From UBA6054 sp963975575 (GTDB lineage Bacteria; Planctomycetota; Phycisphaerae; Phycisphaerales; UBA1924): a stretch of 64,000 bases of DNA. The notes under the pieces were generated by a model, which was given only the letters and a program-made list of their open reading frames with translations, searched no databases and had not been told where the DNA came from. The position numbers were made by a program, and so were the translations under genes. Location: positions 124,001 to 188,000 of the forward strand of contig CAXBHL010000001.1 in the NCBI GenBank assembly GCA_963975575.1, read 5' to 3'. Shown one piece after another: positions 1-9,311 of the stretch; position 1 is the first letter of the stretch; each line of letters opens with the position of its first letter.

Positions 1-222
1 GGCCTGCGGACCCGGGGCCGCTGCGCCCGGTGCCGATACGACCCGGCCGCCGGCACCAAGACCTGTCCAGAGTGCGGGGGCAGCGTCCTCGACATGCGCC
101 TGTTCCGCCCGCTCGGGCGGCCGGCGGATCCGTGCGATCCGGCCGGTGCAGAGCCCGCCGCGCCCCCGGTTACGGCGTCGCGTCCGCCCGAACCGGCAGG
201 CCGCTGCGACGCAGGTGCGTGA
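1..222 (+). CDS. C-terminal end of a zinc-ribbon protein (partial)
   Basis: The first reading frame is open from the window edge and stops at 220-222; the start lies outside. The visible 73 residues hold a CxxC motif followed by YDPAAG and then CPECGG, the short zinc ribbon also seen in the two membrane proteins at 16.5 and 17.5 kb. After the ribbon comes a proline/alanine-rich tail. It overlaps the end of the converging esterase gene by about 50 bases. Function unknown; by analogy with the other copies it is probably a membrane protein with a cytoplasmic zinc ribbon, but no membrane segment is visible here. Confidence 0.6.
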   Translation, partial: GLRTRGRCARCRYDPAAGTKTCPECGGSVLDMRLFRPLGRPADPCDPAGAEPAAPPVTASRPPEPAGRCDAGA

Positions 223-1759
223 CCATGTCCGCGGGCCACGCCCGCACGGCCTCGCTGGCGAGCACGTCCGAATGGTCGGCCCCCGGCACGATCGTGATCG
301 AGCCGGGCGTGACCTCCATGGTCAGACGCGGATCGACCTCGCGGAGGGTGTCGCGCAGTCGGATCACCGCCAGGTGCAGGTCGTACGAGTCCGCACCGCC
401 CACGACAAGCCGAACACGCTCACGGAACACCGACGCGAACCGGGCCGGGTCGGCCCGGAGCCGCGCCGCGATGTCGTAGGCACGGAACACGCCGGCCACG
501 CCAGGGTCGATCGCCCCGCCAGCAGGGTCGTACAGGGCCGCGGGGAGGCCGTCGGCCCCGCGTGGCGCGAACACGGCCATCCACGAGTGCCACTGCTGCC
601 CGGAGGTGTTCCCGGGCCCGATCACGTTCTCGACGCCGATCTCCTGGCGCACCGTCATGAGCACCTCGCCACCCTCGGTGTAGGACGGGATCGGCTCGAC
701 CCCGCCGTCGGGCGCGGGGCGGGTGTACATGTTCTCGCCGGCGTAAAGGTCGATCTTCTGGAACGCGTGAAAGTCCACCGGGTCCGGGGCGCTCGACCAG
801 GTCGCGCCGAAGGTCTCCGGGTGCTCGGTGGCCAGCCACAGCGTGCTCCAACCGCCCGAGGAGTGCCCGTTCAGCAGCCGGGCCTCGGGCCTTGCGATCA
901 GACCGAAGCGCGCCTCCAGCGCGGGGATCAGCTCTTCGACGAGCGCGCGGGCCACCGGGCCGTTGTTCGCCGAGTCGGCCAGCAGCGTGTGCCCGAACGG
1001 GCCGTCGGGGTCCAGCACGATCGTGAACACGCTCGATGCCAGCGTGTGCCCGGGCGAGCCCGGCTCGAGGTCACGCCGCCGCGCGGCGATCCCCCCGGCC
1101 ATCGTGTGGTCGCCCCCGAACCCCGGCACGACATACAGCGCCGGGTACGCCTCGCCCGGCCGGTGATCGACCGGAAACACCACCCCCGCCCGCATCGAGG
1201 TCGGGCGTCCACGGAACTCGGTCAGCACCCCCGAAGGGATCTCGACGTACTCGACCCCTGCGGGGGCCCGCGTCCGCGCGGGGCCCACGGTCTCGGACAG
1301 CACCAGGTCGGCGCCGGTCCAGGACCCGTCGTCTTCCACGCGGAACCGCACCACCCCGGAAAACAGATTGCCCTCCTCACGCCTCCACGAGCCGAACTCC
1401 CGGCGCTGGTCGTACACCGCCTGCGCCCGGTACGAGCCCGGGGGCAGGTCCGCCATCGCGCCGGGGAAGCCCGACGCCGATCGGTCCGTCAGTTCCACGG
1501 TTTCCCCGGGCGCGATCGAGGGCCGATCCAGCCCGTACAGGGGTTGCGGGTCTTCATAGAACGGCGCGTCGGCGGGCGTCCGGCGGGGCGACACCGACGC
1601 GTCGGGCCGGATCACGTACACCACCAGCCGGCCCGGGCCCGACGCCGATCCGTCCAGCGACGGATCCAGGCGCACCGTGAACCCCGGACCACGCGCCGCG
1701 CCGGCCGCGTCGCCCCCGATCACGAACGCGAGGCAACAAGCGAACAGGGCGGCGAACAT
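170..1759 (-). CDS. Secreted putative esterase (alpha/beta hydrolase)
   Basis: A 529-residue exported hydrolase of the esterase-D/feruloyl-esterase-like type. The start at 1759 is chosen because GAGGAA lies just upstream and the protein then begins with a hydrophobic signal peptide (MFAALFACCLAFVIGG). Near residue 297 is the nucleophile elbow GHSSGG. A GGADSYD motif and a GADHSDV motif near the C-terminus could supply the acidic residue and histidine of the triad. The N-terminal 200 residues look like a separate beta-rich domain. It acts outside the cytoplasm; the substrate is unknown. It is a single gene, converging on the partial gene at the window edge. Confidence 0.75.
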   Translation of the reverse strand: MFAALFACCLAFVIGGDAAGAARGPGFTVRLDPSLDGSASGPGRLVVYVIRPDASVSPRRTPADAPFYEDPQPLYGLDRPSIAPGETVELTDRSASGFPGAMADLPPGSYRAQAVYDQRREFGSWRREEGNLFSGVVRFRVEDDGSWTGADLVLSETVGPARTRAPAGVEYVEIPSGVLTEFRGRPTSMRAGVVFPVDHRPGEAYPALYVVPGFGGDHTMAGGIAARRRDLEPGSPGHTLASSVFTIVLDPDGPFGHTLLADSANNGPVARALVEELIPALEARFGLIARPEARLLNGHSSGGWSTLWLATEHPETFGATWSSAPDPVDFHAFQKIDLYAGENMYTRPAPDGGVEPIPSYTEGGEVLMTVRQEIGVENVIGPGNTSGQQWHSWMAVFAPRGADGLPAALYDPAGGAIDPGVAGVFRAYDIAARLRADPARFASVFRERVRLVVGGADSYDLHLAVIRLRDTLREVDPRLTMEVTPGSITIVPGADHSDVLASEAVRAWPADMVTHLRRSGLPVRADATP

Positions 1760-1893
1760 GGTCGTTCCTCTATGGGCCCGGACACCGCCCGACGGCACCG
1801 GGTTTCGCGCGATCCGGACCATGGCGGGTTGTGGGACGGGCGGGAGCCGGCTCGGGGGCGGTCCGCGGCCGGGATGCGGCGGACTCTGGACAA

Positions 1894-1967
1894 CGCGCCC
1901 GGCAGGGATCGAACCTGCGACCTGCGGTTTAGGAAACCGCCGCTCTATCCGACTGAGCTACGAGCGC
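1894..1967 (-). tRNA. tRNA-Arg (anticodon CCU)
   Basis: On the minus strand a full cloverleaf can be folded: 7-bp acceptor GCGCTCG/CGGGCGC (one G-U), D arm GCTC...GAGC, anticodon stem GCGGT/ACCGC around loop TTCCTAA giving anticodon CCT, and T arm GCAGG TTCGATC CCTGC. It reads AGG arginine codons. The discriminator is G and CCA is not encoded. Confidence 0.95.
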
Positions 1968-2317
1968 ACGCCCCCATCGTAGCGGCGGGCAAGCCCGTTC
2001 CGCGGCTCGCACCCGCCCCGGCTCGTCCCTCCGGGCAGCTGTTTTGCGCAACAACGGCCTCCGACCAACACCCAAGCGGGCCGTCCCCACCGGACTGGGG
2101 GACAATTTCCAGAAAAGCGGAACCATCTTTCCGGAAATGTGGTATCCTTGGGGGTAGGGGTGGTCCCACCCACCCCGCACTCCGCTGCGTGAGGAACGCG
2201 CCGCGTTGATCTGTCCCCGCACGCCCCCGCCCCGACGGGCGGGGTCCGTTCGTCCGCCGCACGCGGCTGCCCAACGTCGGGCACCGCTCGAGTTGGATCC
2301 GAAGAAGGAGAATCCGG
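1968..2317. other. Intergenic region upstream of the dockerin cluster
   Basis: About 350 bases without a supported gene. It holds two near-identical palindromes (TTTCCAGAAA and TTTCCGGAAA, see separate entry), a possible -10 element TATCCT at 2143-2148, and the ribosome binding site AAGGAGA for the following gene. It probably carries the promoter of the secreted-protein gene at 2318. Confidence 0.6.
2106..2137. promoter_or_regulatory. Tandem palindromes, candidate operator
   Basis: TTTCCAGAAA at 2106-2115 and TTTCCGGAAA at 2128-2137 start 22 bases apart, about two helical turns, just before a TATCCT box. Two matching palindromes on the same DNA face upstream of a gene suggest a dimeric repressor or activator site. 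The binding protein is unknown. Confidence 0.35.
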
Positions 2318-3706
2318 ATGAATACGAACCGCACAACCAGCACCCCCCGCAACGCCGGCACGGCCCTGAGCTTGCTGCTCGCGGCCGGGGTCGTGTCCCC
2401 GGCCCTGGCCGACGCCACGCCGCTGATGTCGCCCAAGGGCTACACCACCGGCGCGAGCAAGGTCGGGCACATCTACTTCAACATCGCCACCGGCGAGAAG
2501 GTCGCCACCAGCCTCCGCGACGGCCAGCCGGCCTCCCGCGGGGTCGACCCCGAGATCTGGGTCTCGGACAACAACGTGCCCTGCGCCGACATCGACTCGA
2601 CGCTGTACACCGTCGGCTTCGTCGGCTTCGCCGATGAGCCCACTCTCACCACCGCCGCCGCCACGGGCGCGACTTTCCTGAACTGGGGCGACATGCCGCA
2701 GGACACGGTGGTCGACGCGGTGCAGGTCTCCACCTTTGTCGATCACCTCGACGTCGACTCCGACGGCGACGGCATCGCCGACGGCGTGACCGGCCTGGGC
2801 GCGACCTGGTCGTACTACGACGGCGACAACGGCTTCAACAGCTGCTTCACCCGCACCGGCCTGATCGCCTTCACCCTGTTCGACCTGCCCGGCAACACCG
2901 ATCCGGTCAACGAGATCCAGGGCTACATCTACACCGTCGACCTGGCCGACTTCGCCGGCGACGGCTCGACCGATCTCTCCTTCGAGATCGCCGACTCCGA
3001 CGGCGATCCCCAGACCGCCGCGGTCCACAACCCGTTCTTCGCCATCGGTGACATCGACTCCGACGGCATCCCCGATGGCGACCTCGACTCCGACGGCCTG
3101 GCCGACTTCTCGTACGGCATCGAGTACCACCAGCCCGGCACCGTCGACTTCGACGGAGACGGCACCCCCGACGGCGACCCCGCCGCCGCGGCCGTGACCT
3201 ACAACGAGCTGGCCGCCCCCCGTGGCACGGTCGCCCCGACCCCGCCCACAACCTTCACCATCGACGACTCGTTCCCCGGCGGCTCCGCCGGCAACGAGGA
3301 CGCGTTCGATATCTTCACCGACATCAACAACGACGGCTTCTTCGAGCCCTTCGGCACCTTCTGGTACGGCGGCTTCACCTGCGACCGCGATGCCGACGGC
3401 ATCTTCGAGGGCGGCGCCAACGGCTCCGCCGCTCCCAACGGCCCGAACGACTACCGCCCCTACGGCTCGTTCTTCCACGCCTTCTTCGGCCCGGACGGCG
3501 ACGTGGGACCGGGCTGCCCGGCCGACCTCTTCCCCGTCGGCGCTCCGGACGGCATCCTCAACTTCTTCGACATCTCGACCTACCTGGGCTACTACAACAG
3601 CCAGAACCCCCTGGCCGACTTCTTCCCCGTCGGCGCCCCCGACGGCCTCTTCAACTTCTTCGACATCTCGACCTTCCTGGCCGCGTACAACGCGGGCTGC
3701 CCGTGA
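2318..3706 (+). CDS. Secreted protein with GC-type dockerin tail (paralogue 1 of 3)
   Basis: A 462-residue exported protein. The start is supported by AAGGAG seven bases upstream and by a signal peptide ending near ALADA. The body is rich in acidic DSDGDGI/DFDGDGTPDGD turns that resemble thrombospondin-3-like or EF-hand calcium loops. The C-terminus carries the paired dockerin-like repeat (LNFFDISTYLGYYN, then FNFFDISTFLAAYNAGCP) typical of Phycisphaerae secreted proteins. It is clearly paralogous to the genes at 3869 and 5226 and most like the third. The biochemical role is unknown; it is probably a calcium-binding cell-surface or extracellular protein. Confidence 0.85.
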   Translation: MNTNRTTSTPRNAGTALSLLLAAGVVSPALADATPLMSPKGYTTGASKVGHIYFNIATGEKVATSLRDGQPASRGVDPEIWVSDNNVPCADIDSTLYTVGFVGFADEPTLTTAAATGATFLNWGDMPQDTVVDAVQVSTFVDHLDVDSDGDGIADGVTGLGATWSYYDGDNGFNSCFTRTGLIAFTLFDLPGNTDPVNEIQGYIYTVDLADFAGDGSTDLSFEIADSDGDPQTAAVHNPFFAIGDIDSDGIPDGDLDSDGLADFSYGIEYHQPGTVDFDGDGTPDGDPAAAAVTYNELAAPRGTVAPTPPTTFTIDDSFPGGSAGNEDAFDIFTDINNDGFFEPFGTFWYGGFTCDRDADGIFEGGANGSAAPNGPNDYRPYGSFFHAFFGPDGDVGPGCPADLFPVGAPDGILNFFDISTYLGYYNSQNPLADFFPVGAPDGLFNFFDISTFLAAYNAGCP

Positions 3707-3868
3707 TCTGACGGAGGCGATCCTTCGTCGCCAAATCCGCGTCGGCCGGTCCAACGCCCGGCCGACGCTTTCCGGGCCGAACGGTCCCAAGCAGTGCGCC
3801 GGAACCGCTCACGCGACGGTTCCGGATGGTCACGCACCGGGGCCAACCCGACGCACAGGAGCGCACGC

Positions 3869-5113
3869 ATGAGACCCGCCACGATCATCACCGCCCTGGT
3901 CGCCGCCGCCGGGACCGCGTCCGCGTCGGCGGAACGGCAGCCCCTCACAGACCAGGCCGGTCCCGACGCTTCGTCGGCGGTGTACCTCTACTACAACACA
4001 GCGACGGGCGAGCGCGTCGGCACCCGCGCCTCCGGCGGGTCCGGCGTGCCCAAATGGATCGCCGACAACGCGAGCCCCTGCGCCGATCTCGGCGTGTTCA
4101 CGCCGCCCGTCTTCCTCGCCGACGATCCCGGCGGGGCCGGCCCGGCCGCGACGGGCGCGATCCACCTCGACTGGGGCGACATCGCCTTCGACACGCCGAT
4201 CGATTGCGTGCAGGTGTCGTACCGGTCCGAGCACGCCGACCGCGACGATGACGGCGACGGCCTCGCCGACGGCGTCCCCGGCTTCGGGGCGACATGGACC
4301 TGGTTCGACGCCGACAACGGCGGCCACAGTTGCACCCGCACCGAACTCGTTTCGATGACGCTCGCCAACCTCCCGGGCAGCACCGCGACCGGGCTGGCGC
4401 AGGGGTACGTCCTGACCGTCGAACTGGCGTCGCTCGCGCCGGACCGCTCGTTCGAACTCGGCGACACGGACGGTGACCCGCAGGGCGCGGGCGCGTTCAA
4501 CCCATTCATCGGGCTCGTCGACTCGAACGGCGACGGCGTGCCCGATGCCGACGTGGATGCCGACGGCCTGCTCGATTTCTCGTACGCCGTCCGTTTCCAC
4601 CAGCCCGGCACGACCGATTTCGACGCCGACGGCATCCCGGACGGCGATCCGGCGGACGCGGCGCGCGTCTTCCTTCCGCTGGCCGCGCCCACCGGGCCCG
4701 CGGTGCTGGGCGACGACGGCTGGACCATCGACCCCGTCGCGCCCGCGCCCGCGGCCCAGGGGCTCGAGGACGCGTACACGGTCTTCACCGATCTGAACAA
4801 GGACGGCTTGTGGGATCTCTACGCCACCCTGTTCTTCAGCGGGTTCTCGTGCGACGCGGCCGATCCCCGCGCCTACGCGCAGATCGCCCACGCCCTCTTC
4901 GGGCCCGACACCGCCGCCAACCCCTGCCCGCCCGACCTCTTCCCCCCCGGCGGCGACGACCATCTGAACTTCTTCGACGTCACCGCCTTCATCAACCTCT
5001 TCAACGCCGCCGACCCGCAAGCGGACTTCTTCCCCGTCGGAACGCCGGACGGCATGTTCAACTTCTTCGACGTCTCGGCGTTCATCGCCGCGTACAACGC
5101 CGGCTGCCCGTAG
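3869..5113 (+). CDS. Secreted protein with GC-type dockerin tail (paralogue 2 of 3)
   Basis: 414 residues from the ATG at 3869, chosen because CAGGAG precedes it and a signal peptide (MRPATIITALVAAAGTASASA) follows; an upstream in-frame ATG would add an arginine-rich, non-signal extension. It has the same architecture as its neighbours: a middle domain with DRDDDGDGLADG and DFDADGIPDGD acidic loops, then two dockerin-type repeats ending FNFFDVSAFIAAYNAGCP. It is more diverged from paralogues 1 and 3 than they are from each other, and lacks parts of the region before the dockerin. Function unknown. Confidence 0.85.
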   Translation: MRPATIITALVAAAGTASASAERQPLTDQAGPDASSAVYLYYNTATGERVGTRASGGSGVPKWIADNASPCADLGVFTPPVFLADDPGGAGPAATGAIHLDWGDIAFDTPIDCVQVSYRSEHADRDDDGDGLADGVPGFGATWTWFDADNGGHSCTRTELVSMTLANLPGSTATGLAQGYVLTVELASLAPDRSFELGDTDGDPQGAGAFNPFIGLVDSNGDGVPDADVDADGLLDFSYAVRFHQPGTTDFDADGIPDGDPADAARVFLPLAAPTGPAVLGDDGWTIDPVAPAPAAQGLEDAYTVFTDLNKDGLWDLYATLFFSGFSCDAADPRAYAQIAHALFGPDTAANPCPPDLFPPGGDDHLNFFDVTAFINLFNAADPQADFFPVGTPDGMFNFFDVSAFIAAYNAGCP

Positions 5114-5225
5114 GCGGCCGAAACGGCGTCGCTGATCCGATTTTTGCCGGTGGAGGGAACCACCCTGTCTGATGCCCCGAATCGGCTGTATCGGGCGATC
5201 TGCCCGGTTCACAGGAGCACCACGC

Positions 5226-6575
5226 ATGAGAACCGCAACGATCTTCGCCGGACTGGCCGCGGCCGCCGGGTCCCCCGTCGCGATGGCCGATCCCGGGCTC
5301 CAGATGGCCCCCAACGGCACCCGAACGGGTGCCTCGGTCGTGGGGCACATCTACTTCAACGCCGCCACGGGCGAGCGGGTCGGCCTGCGCATCGGCGACG
5401 GGCTCCGGGCCCGCAGTTCGTCGGACGAGATCTGGATGAACGACAACGACATGCCGTGCGCCGACATCGACCCGGCCCTGTACACGGTGAACTTCGTTGG
5501 TATCGTGGACGATCCGTCGGGCACCTCCGCGGCGGCGGTGGGGGCGATGTTTCTTGACTGGGCCGACGTTCCCCCGGACACCGTGATCGACTGCGTGCAA
5601 CTCGCGACCTTCGCGGACCACCAGGACGTTGATACGGACGGCGATGGGATTCCCGACGGTGTGTACGGTCTGGCGAGCACGTGGTCGTGGTACGAGGCCG
5701 ACAACGGTTTCAATACCTGCTTCCGCCGGGCGCTCGTTTCCATCACGCTGTTCGGTCTGCCCGGCAACACGGACCCGGGCGCGGGGATCGATGGGTACGT
5801 CTACACCGTGGATCTCGCGGATTTCCTGGGCGACGGATCCACCGATCTGTCCTTCGAGATCGGCGATTCGGACGGTGACCCGCAGTCCGCCGCCGTGCAC
5901 AACCCGTTCATCTGGCTGGCGGACATCGATTCCGACGGCATCCCCGACGGCGACATCGACGGGGACGGACGCATGGACTTCTCCTACGCCCAGCGGTACC
6001 ACCAGCCCGGCACGCTGGACATCGACGGCGATGGCCAGCCCGACGGAGACGCGGCCAATCGTGCCGCAACATACATCCGGCTCGACGCCCCGCGCGGCAC
6101 GGTCGCACCGACGCCGCCGACCACCTTCACCCTCGACGACACCTTCCCCGGCGGCTCCGCGGGCCAGGAGGACGCCTTCGATATCTACACGGACATCAAC
6201 AACGACGGGTTCTTCGAGCCGTTCGGCACTTTCTGGTACGGCGGCTTCTCCTGCGACCGTGACGGTGACGGCGTGTTCGAGGGCGACGATAACGGCAGCG
6301 TTGCACCGGCCGGACCCAACGACTACCGACCCCACGGGTCCTTCTTCATCGGGATGTACGGTCCGGTCGGCGACGCCCCACGCTGCCCGGCCGACCTCTT
6401 CCCGCCCTTTGCGCCCGACGGTGTGATCAACTTCTTTGACTTCAGCTACTTCGCCATACTATTCGAAGACCGAGACATGCGGGCGGACTTGTTCCCGTTC
6501 GGCAAGCCGGACGGCCAGTTCAACTTCTTCGATTACTACGCCTTCCTGTTCTACATAAACGGCGGTTGCCCCTGA
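5226..6575 (+). CDS. Secreted protein with diverged dockerin tail (paralogue 3 of 3)
   Basis: 449 residues from the ATG at 5226, preceded by CAGGAG and followed by a short signal peptide. The body matches paralogue 1 almost throughout (CADID, DGIPDGV, LPGNTDP, PPTTFTLDD and NNDGFFEPFGTFWYGGF blocks). The C-terminal dockerin pair is clearly altered: VINFFDFSYFAILF and FNFFDYYAFLFYINGGCP, with aromatic residues replacing the usual small and aliphatic ones, although the terminal GCP remains. A strong hairpin follows the stop codon. Probably a recent tandem copy whose tail is diverging. Confidence 0.85.
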   Translation: MRTATIFAGLAAAAGSPVAMADPGLQMAPNGTRTGASVVGHIYFNAATGERVGLRIGDGLRARSSSDEIWMNDNDMPCADIDPALYTVNFVGIVDDPSGTSAAAVGAMFLDWADVPPDTVIDCVQLATFADHQDVDTDGDGIPDGVYGLASTWSWYEADNGFNTCFRRALVSITLFGLPGNTDPGAGIDGYVYTVDLADFLGDGSTDLSFEIGDSDGDPQSAAVHNPFIWLADIDSDGIPDGDIDGDGRMDFSYAQRYHQPGTLDIDGDGQPDGDAANRAATYIRLDAPRGTVAPTPPTTFTLDDTFPGGSAGQEDAFDIYTDINNDGFFEPFGTFWYGGFSCDRDGDGVFEGDDNGSVAPAGPNDYRPHGSFFIGMYGPVGDAPRCPADLFPPFAPDGVINFFDFSYFAILFEDRDMRADLFPFGKPDGQFNFFDYYAFLFYINGGCP

Positions 6576-6602
6576 GTTCGCTTCGATGAGCGCAGAAAAA
6601 GA

Positions 6603-6630
6603 GGGCGGCGGACCGATCGGTCCGCCGCCC
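6603..6630. terminator. Bidirectional terminator hairpin
   Basis: A 28-base perfect palindrome built on GGGCGGCGGACC, with a run of A on the left (T on the minus strand) and a T-rich flank on the right. It sits between the ends of two converging genes. Confidence 0.85.
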
Positions 6631-6658
6631 TTGTTGTTTCACGATCGCGGAGCCGTGA

Positions 6659-7540
6659 TCAGCGCCGGCGACGCACGCCGACCAGGCCGACCACACCGAG
6701 CACGGCCAGGCCGCTCGGGGTGGGGATGGTCAGCATGCTCAGGTAGCGTCCCGAGCCGCCGTCGAACACCAGGTCGCCGCCGACCCAGAAGCCCGCGCCG
6801 TTGGTCCACATGACCGAGCCGTTGCCCAGCTCGATCACGCCGCGGGCGCCCGCGTCCACGCCGGCCACGATGCCCAGGTCGTTGCCGAACTGGTCGTACT
6901 CGTACACGCCGGAGGGCGACGAGAAGCCCGCGGCCAGCACGTTGCCGTTCGCACGGGCGGCGAGCTGCTCGGGGAAGTCGATGCCGGTCAGGCCGTCGGA
7001 ATCGTGGAAGGTGCCGGCGAAGTTGCCGCTCAGGTCGTACAGCTCCAGGTTCTCCTGGGTGATGTTGCTGGCGAGGATCTGGCCGTTGTAGTTGATCACG
7101 TCGAACAGGCTGCCGTTGGTGGCCACCGAGCCGGTGATCGAGTACGACGCCGCGTCGATGAAGACGATCGAATCGCCCGGCGCACCGTTGTTGGTGCCGG
7201 CGTTGGTCACCCACACGCTGTTGCCGACGACCTCCATGCCCTTGATGTTGTCCAGGCCGCCGGTGATCTCGCCCATGTACGACCCGTTGAGGTCGAAGCG
7301 GAAGATCTTGTCCTGGATCTGGTCGGAGACCCAGATCTGGTTGCCGACCTGCAGGGCGTGCTGCGGGGTGCTCGCCCCGACCGCGGCCAGGTCGATGAAG
7401 TTCGACTGGACCAGCGCCCCGCTGAACGAGTCGAACAGGTGCACCGCGTCGTTGGTGGACGTGACCCCCATGACGTAGTGGATGTCACTGGCGGACGACA
7501 AGGTCGCGGCGCACGCGACCACAATGGCGGAAAACTTCAT
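6659..7540 (-). CDS. PEP-CTERM-type secreted protein
   Basis: 293 residues from the ATG at 7540, preceded by AGAGAGG. Signal peptide (MKFSAIVVACAATLSSA), then a repetitive region (VGNQIWVSDQIQDKIFRFDLNG, LDNIKGMEVVGNSVWVTNAG) resembling NHL/YVTN beta-propeller blades. The C-terminus is TPSGLAVLG, a short hydrophobic helix and RRRR, the layout of exosortase (PEP-CTERM) sorting signals. Probably exported, processed at its tail and held at the cell envelope. No exosortase gene is in this window. Confidence 0.8.
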   Translation of the reverse strand: MKFSAIVVACAATLSSASDIHYVMGVTSTNDAVHLFDSFSGALVQSNFIDLAAVGASTPQHALQVGNQIWVSDQIQDKIFRFDLNGSYMGEITGGLDNIKGMEVVGNSVWVTNAGTNNGAPGDSIVFIDAASYSITGSVATNGSLFDVINYNGQILASNITQENLELYDLSGNFAGTFHDSDGLTGIDFPEQLAARANGNVLAAGFSSPSGVYEYDQFGNDLGIVAGVDAGARGVIELGNGSVMWTNGAGFWVGGDLVFDGGSGRYLSMLTIPTPSGLAVLGVVGLVGVRRRR

Positions 7541-7760
7541 ATTCGAACCTCTCTCTTTCTCGGTTAACACACCGCAGCAGGCCGGGTCGATCCCACGGTG
7601 AAGGGCCCGCCCGGTCCCCGCATGCTAACCGAAACCCGGTTCGGATGAAAGCCCGTCCCCTCAACACGGGGCCGGTTTTCTCGCGTTCGGAAGGGGTCGG
7701 CAAACCGTGTGCCGGACCCTATCATCCCGGCCCATCGCAACGCCCCACTGGAGCCCACCC

Positions 7761-8864
7761 ATGAAAGCCGGGATCGTCGGATTGCCCAACGTCGGTAAAT
7801 CGACCCTCTTCAACGCCCTGACCAACGCCGGCGCGTTGGCCGCGAACTACCCCTTCGCCACGATCGACCCCAATGTGGGGGTGGTTCCCATCCCCGATCC
7901 AAGGCTCCAGATTATCCAGTCTCACATCAAGACCCAGAAGGTCATCCCCGCGATGCTCCACCTGGTGGACATCGCCGGTCTGGTCCGCGGCGCGTCCAAG
8001 GGCGAGGGCAAGGGCAACGCCTTCCTCGGCCACATCCGCGACGTGGACGCCATCATCCAGGTGGTCCGCTGCTTCGAGAAGGCCCCCGGCGGGGAGGAGA
8101 TCACCCATGTCGAGGGCTCGGTCGACCCCATCCGCGACATCCAGACCATCGAGCAGGAACTGATCCTCTCCGACCTGCAGACCTGCGAGTCGGCCAAGCC
8201 GAAGGCCGAGCGCGCCGCCCGCGGCAACGACCGCGAGGCCAAGGCCCGCCTGGCCGTGCTCGAGAAGATCATCCCGGTCCTCGAGGACGGCAAGCCCGCC
8301 CGAACCCTCGAACTCAGCGACCCGGAGCAGGCCAAGGCCCTGCGGGGGCTCAGCCTGATCACGGTCAAACCGGTCCTGTATCTGGCCAACGTCGGCGATG
8401 ACGACGTCAACGGCCAAGGCCCGCTCGCCCAGCGGGTCCACCAGTACGCCCAGTCCGTCGGCTCGGAGATGGTCCCCGTCTGCGCCCGGATCGAGAGCGA
8501 GCTGAGCGAGTTGGACGAGGCCGACAAGGCCGAGATGCTCAAGGACATGGGCATGGACGAGCCCGCGCTGAACAAACTTGCGCACGCGGCCTACCGCCTG
8601 CTCGGCTACCAGTCCTACTTCACCGCGGGCGAGAAGGAGGTCCGGGCGTGGACCATCCCGGCGGGCTGCAAGGCGCCGCAGGCCGCGGGCGTGATCCACT
8701 CGGACTTCGAGCGTGGGTTCATCCGCGTGGAGGTCTACTCGGTGGACGACCTCGAGAAGCACAAGAGCGAGAAGGCCATCAAGGAAGCGGGCAAGATGCG
8801 CATCGAGGGCAAGGAGTACGTGATGCACGACTCCGATGTGTGCCACTTCCTGTTCAACGTCTGA
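7761..8864 (+). CDS. ychF: Ribosome-binding ATPase YchF
   Basis: 367 residues, the usual family length. The P-loop GLPNVGKST is at residues 7-15, followed by a G3-like DIAGLVRGASKGEGKGNAFL and a C-terminal TGS domain (TIPAGCKAPQAAGVIHSDFERG). YchF is an Obg-related translation-factor GTPase-family protein that prefers ATP and binds ribosomes. The start at 7761 gives the canonical N-terminus MKAGIVGLPN; a longer frame upstream lacks support. Monocistronic. Confidence 0.97.
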   Translation: MKAGIVGLPNVGKSTLFNALTNAGALAANYPFATIDPNVGVVPIPDPRLQIIQSHIKTQKVIPAMLHLVDIAGLVRGASKGEGKGNAFLGHIRDVDAIIQVVRCFEKAPGGEEITHVEGSVDPIRDIQTIEQELILSDLQTCESAKPKAERAARGNDREAKARLAVLEKIIPVLEDGKPARTLELSDPEQAKALRGLSLITVKPVLYLANVGDDDVNGQGPLAQRVHQYAQSVGSEMVPVCARIESELSELDEADKAEMLKDMGMDEPALNKLAHAAYRLLGYQSYFTAGEKEVRAWTIPAGCKAPQAAGVIHSDFERGFIRVEVYSVDDLEKHKSEKAIKEAGKMRIEGKEYVMHDSDVCHFLFNV

Positions 8865-8899
8865 TCGCGGCTGTTCCGGATCGAGAACCGACGCGGGCG

Positions 8900-9181
8900 T
8901 CAGCGCCCGCGTTGTTGCGCGCCGGCCGATCCGGTCGAGCCCATGTCGTACAGCACCGCGCAGACCATGCCCACGATCCACCAGAACGAGAAATCACCGC
9001 CGCCGTACACGTGGCACAGCCCGAAGACCAGCGTCGTGGCGGGCAGGAAGATGAACCCGAGCAGCGGCCACCACCAGGTGTCCCACGCGTCGGCCTTGGC
9101 GAAGCTGCCGATGATCCAGTAGATGAACAGCAGCACGCGGGGCATGAACATCGCGCCCAGCACCAGCAAGCATCCGCCCAT
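8900..9181 (-). CDS. Small three-helix membrane protein, unknown
   Basis: 93 residues with a good ribosome binding site (GGGAGG). Three hydrophobic segments are visible: residues 1-25, about 36-58 and about 64-82, with a tryptophan cluster (DAWDTWWWP) between the first two. No family was recognised. It lies between ychF (converging) and the Bax-inhibitor-like gene (same strand, separated by a terminator). Confidence 0.65.
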   Translation of the reverse strand: MGGCLLVLGAMFMPRVLLFIYWIIGSFAKADAWDTWWWPLLGFIFLPATTLVFGLCHVYGGGDFSFWWIVGMVCAVLYDMGSTGSAGAQQRGR

Positions 9182-9244
9182 ATCTCGCCTCCCGTCGCGC
9201 GGCGGACCGGGGCCGCCCGGATCAGTCTAACACGCCCGGCCCAC

Positions 9245-9272
9245 GAAAAAACCCGCGGGCGGGGTCCGCGGG
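9245..9272 (-). terminator. Rho-independent terminator of the YccA-like gene
   Basis: Stem CCCGCGG/CCGCGGG at 9252-9272 followed, on the minus strand, by seven T residues. It is about 40 bases past the stop of the gene ending at 9312. Confidence 0.9.
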
Positions 9273-9311
9273 CTTGTTGGGATTCCGGTCAGGCCCCGTG
9301 CGGGGCCGGGT

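Noticed and set aside
146..2209. Long plus-strand frame over the esterase and tRNA-Arg
   Set aside because: It is antisense to an esterase with signal peptide and catalytic motifs and runs through a tRNA gene.
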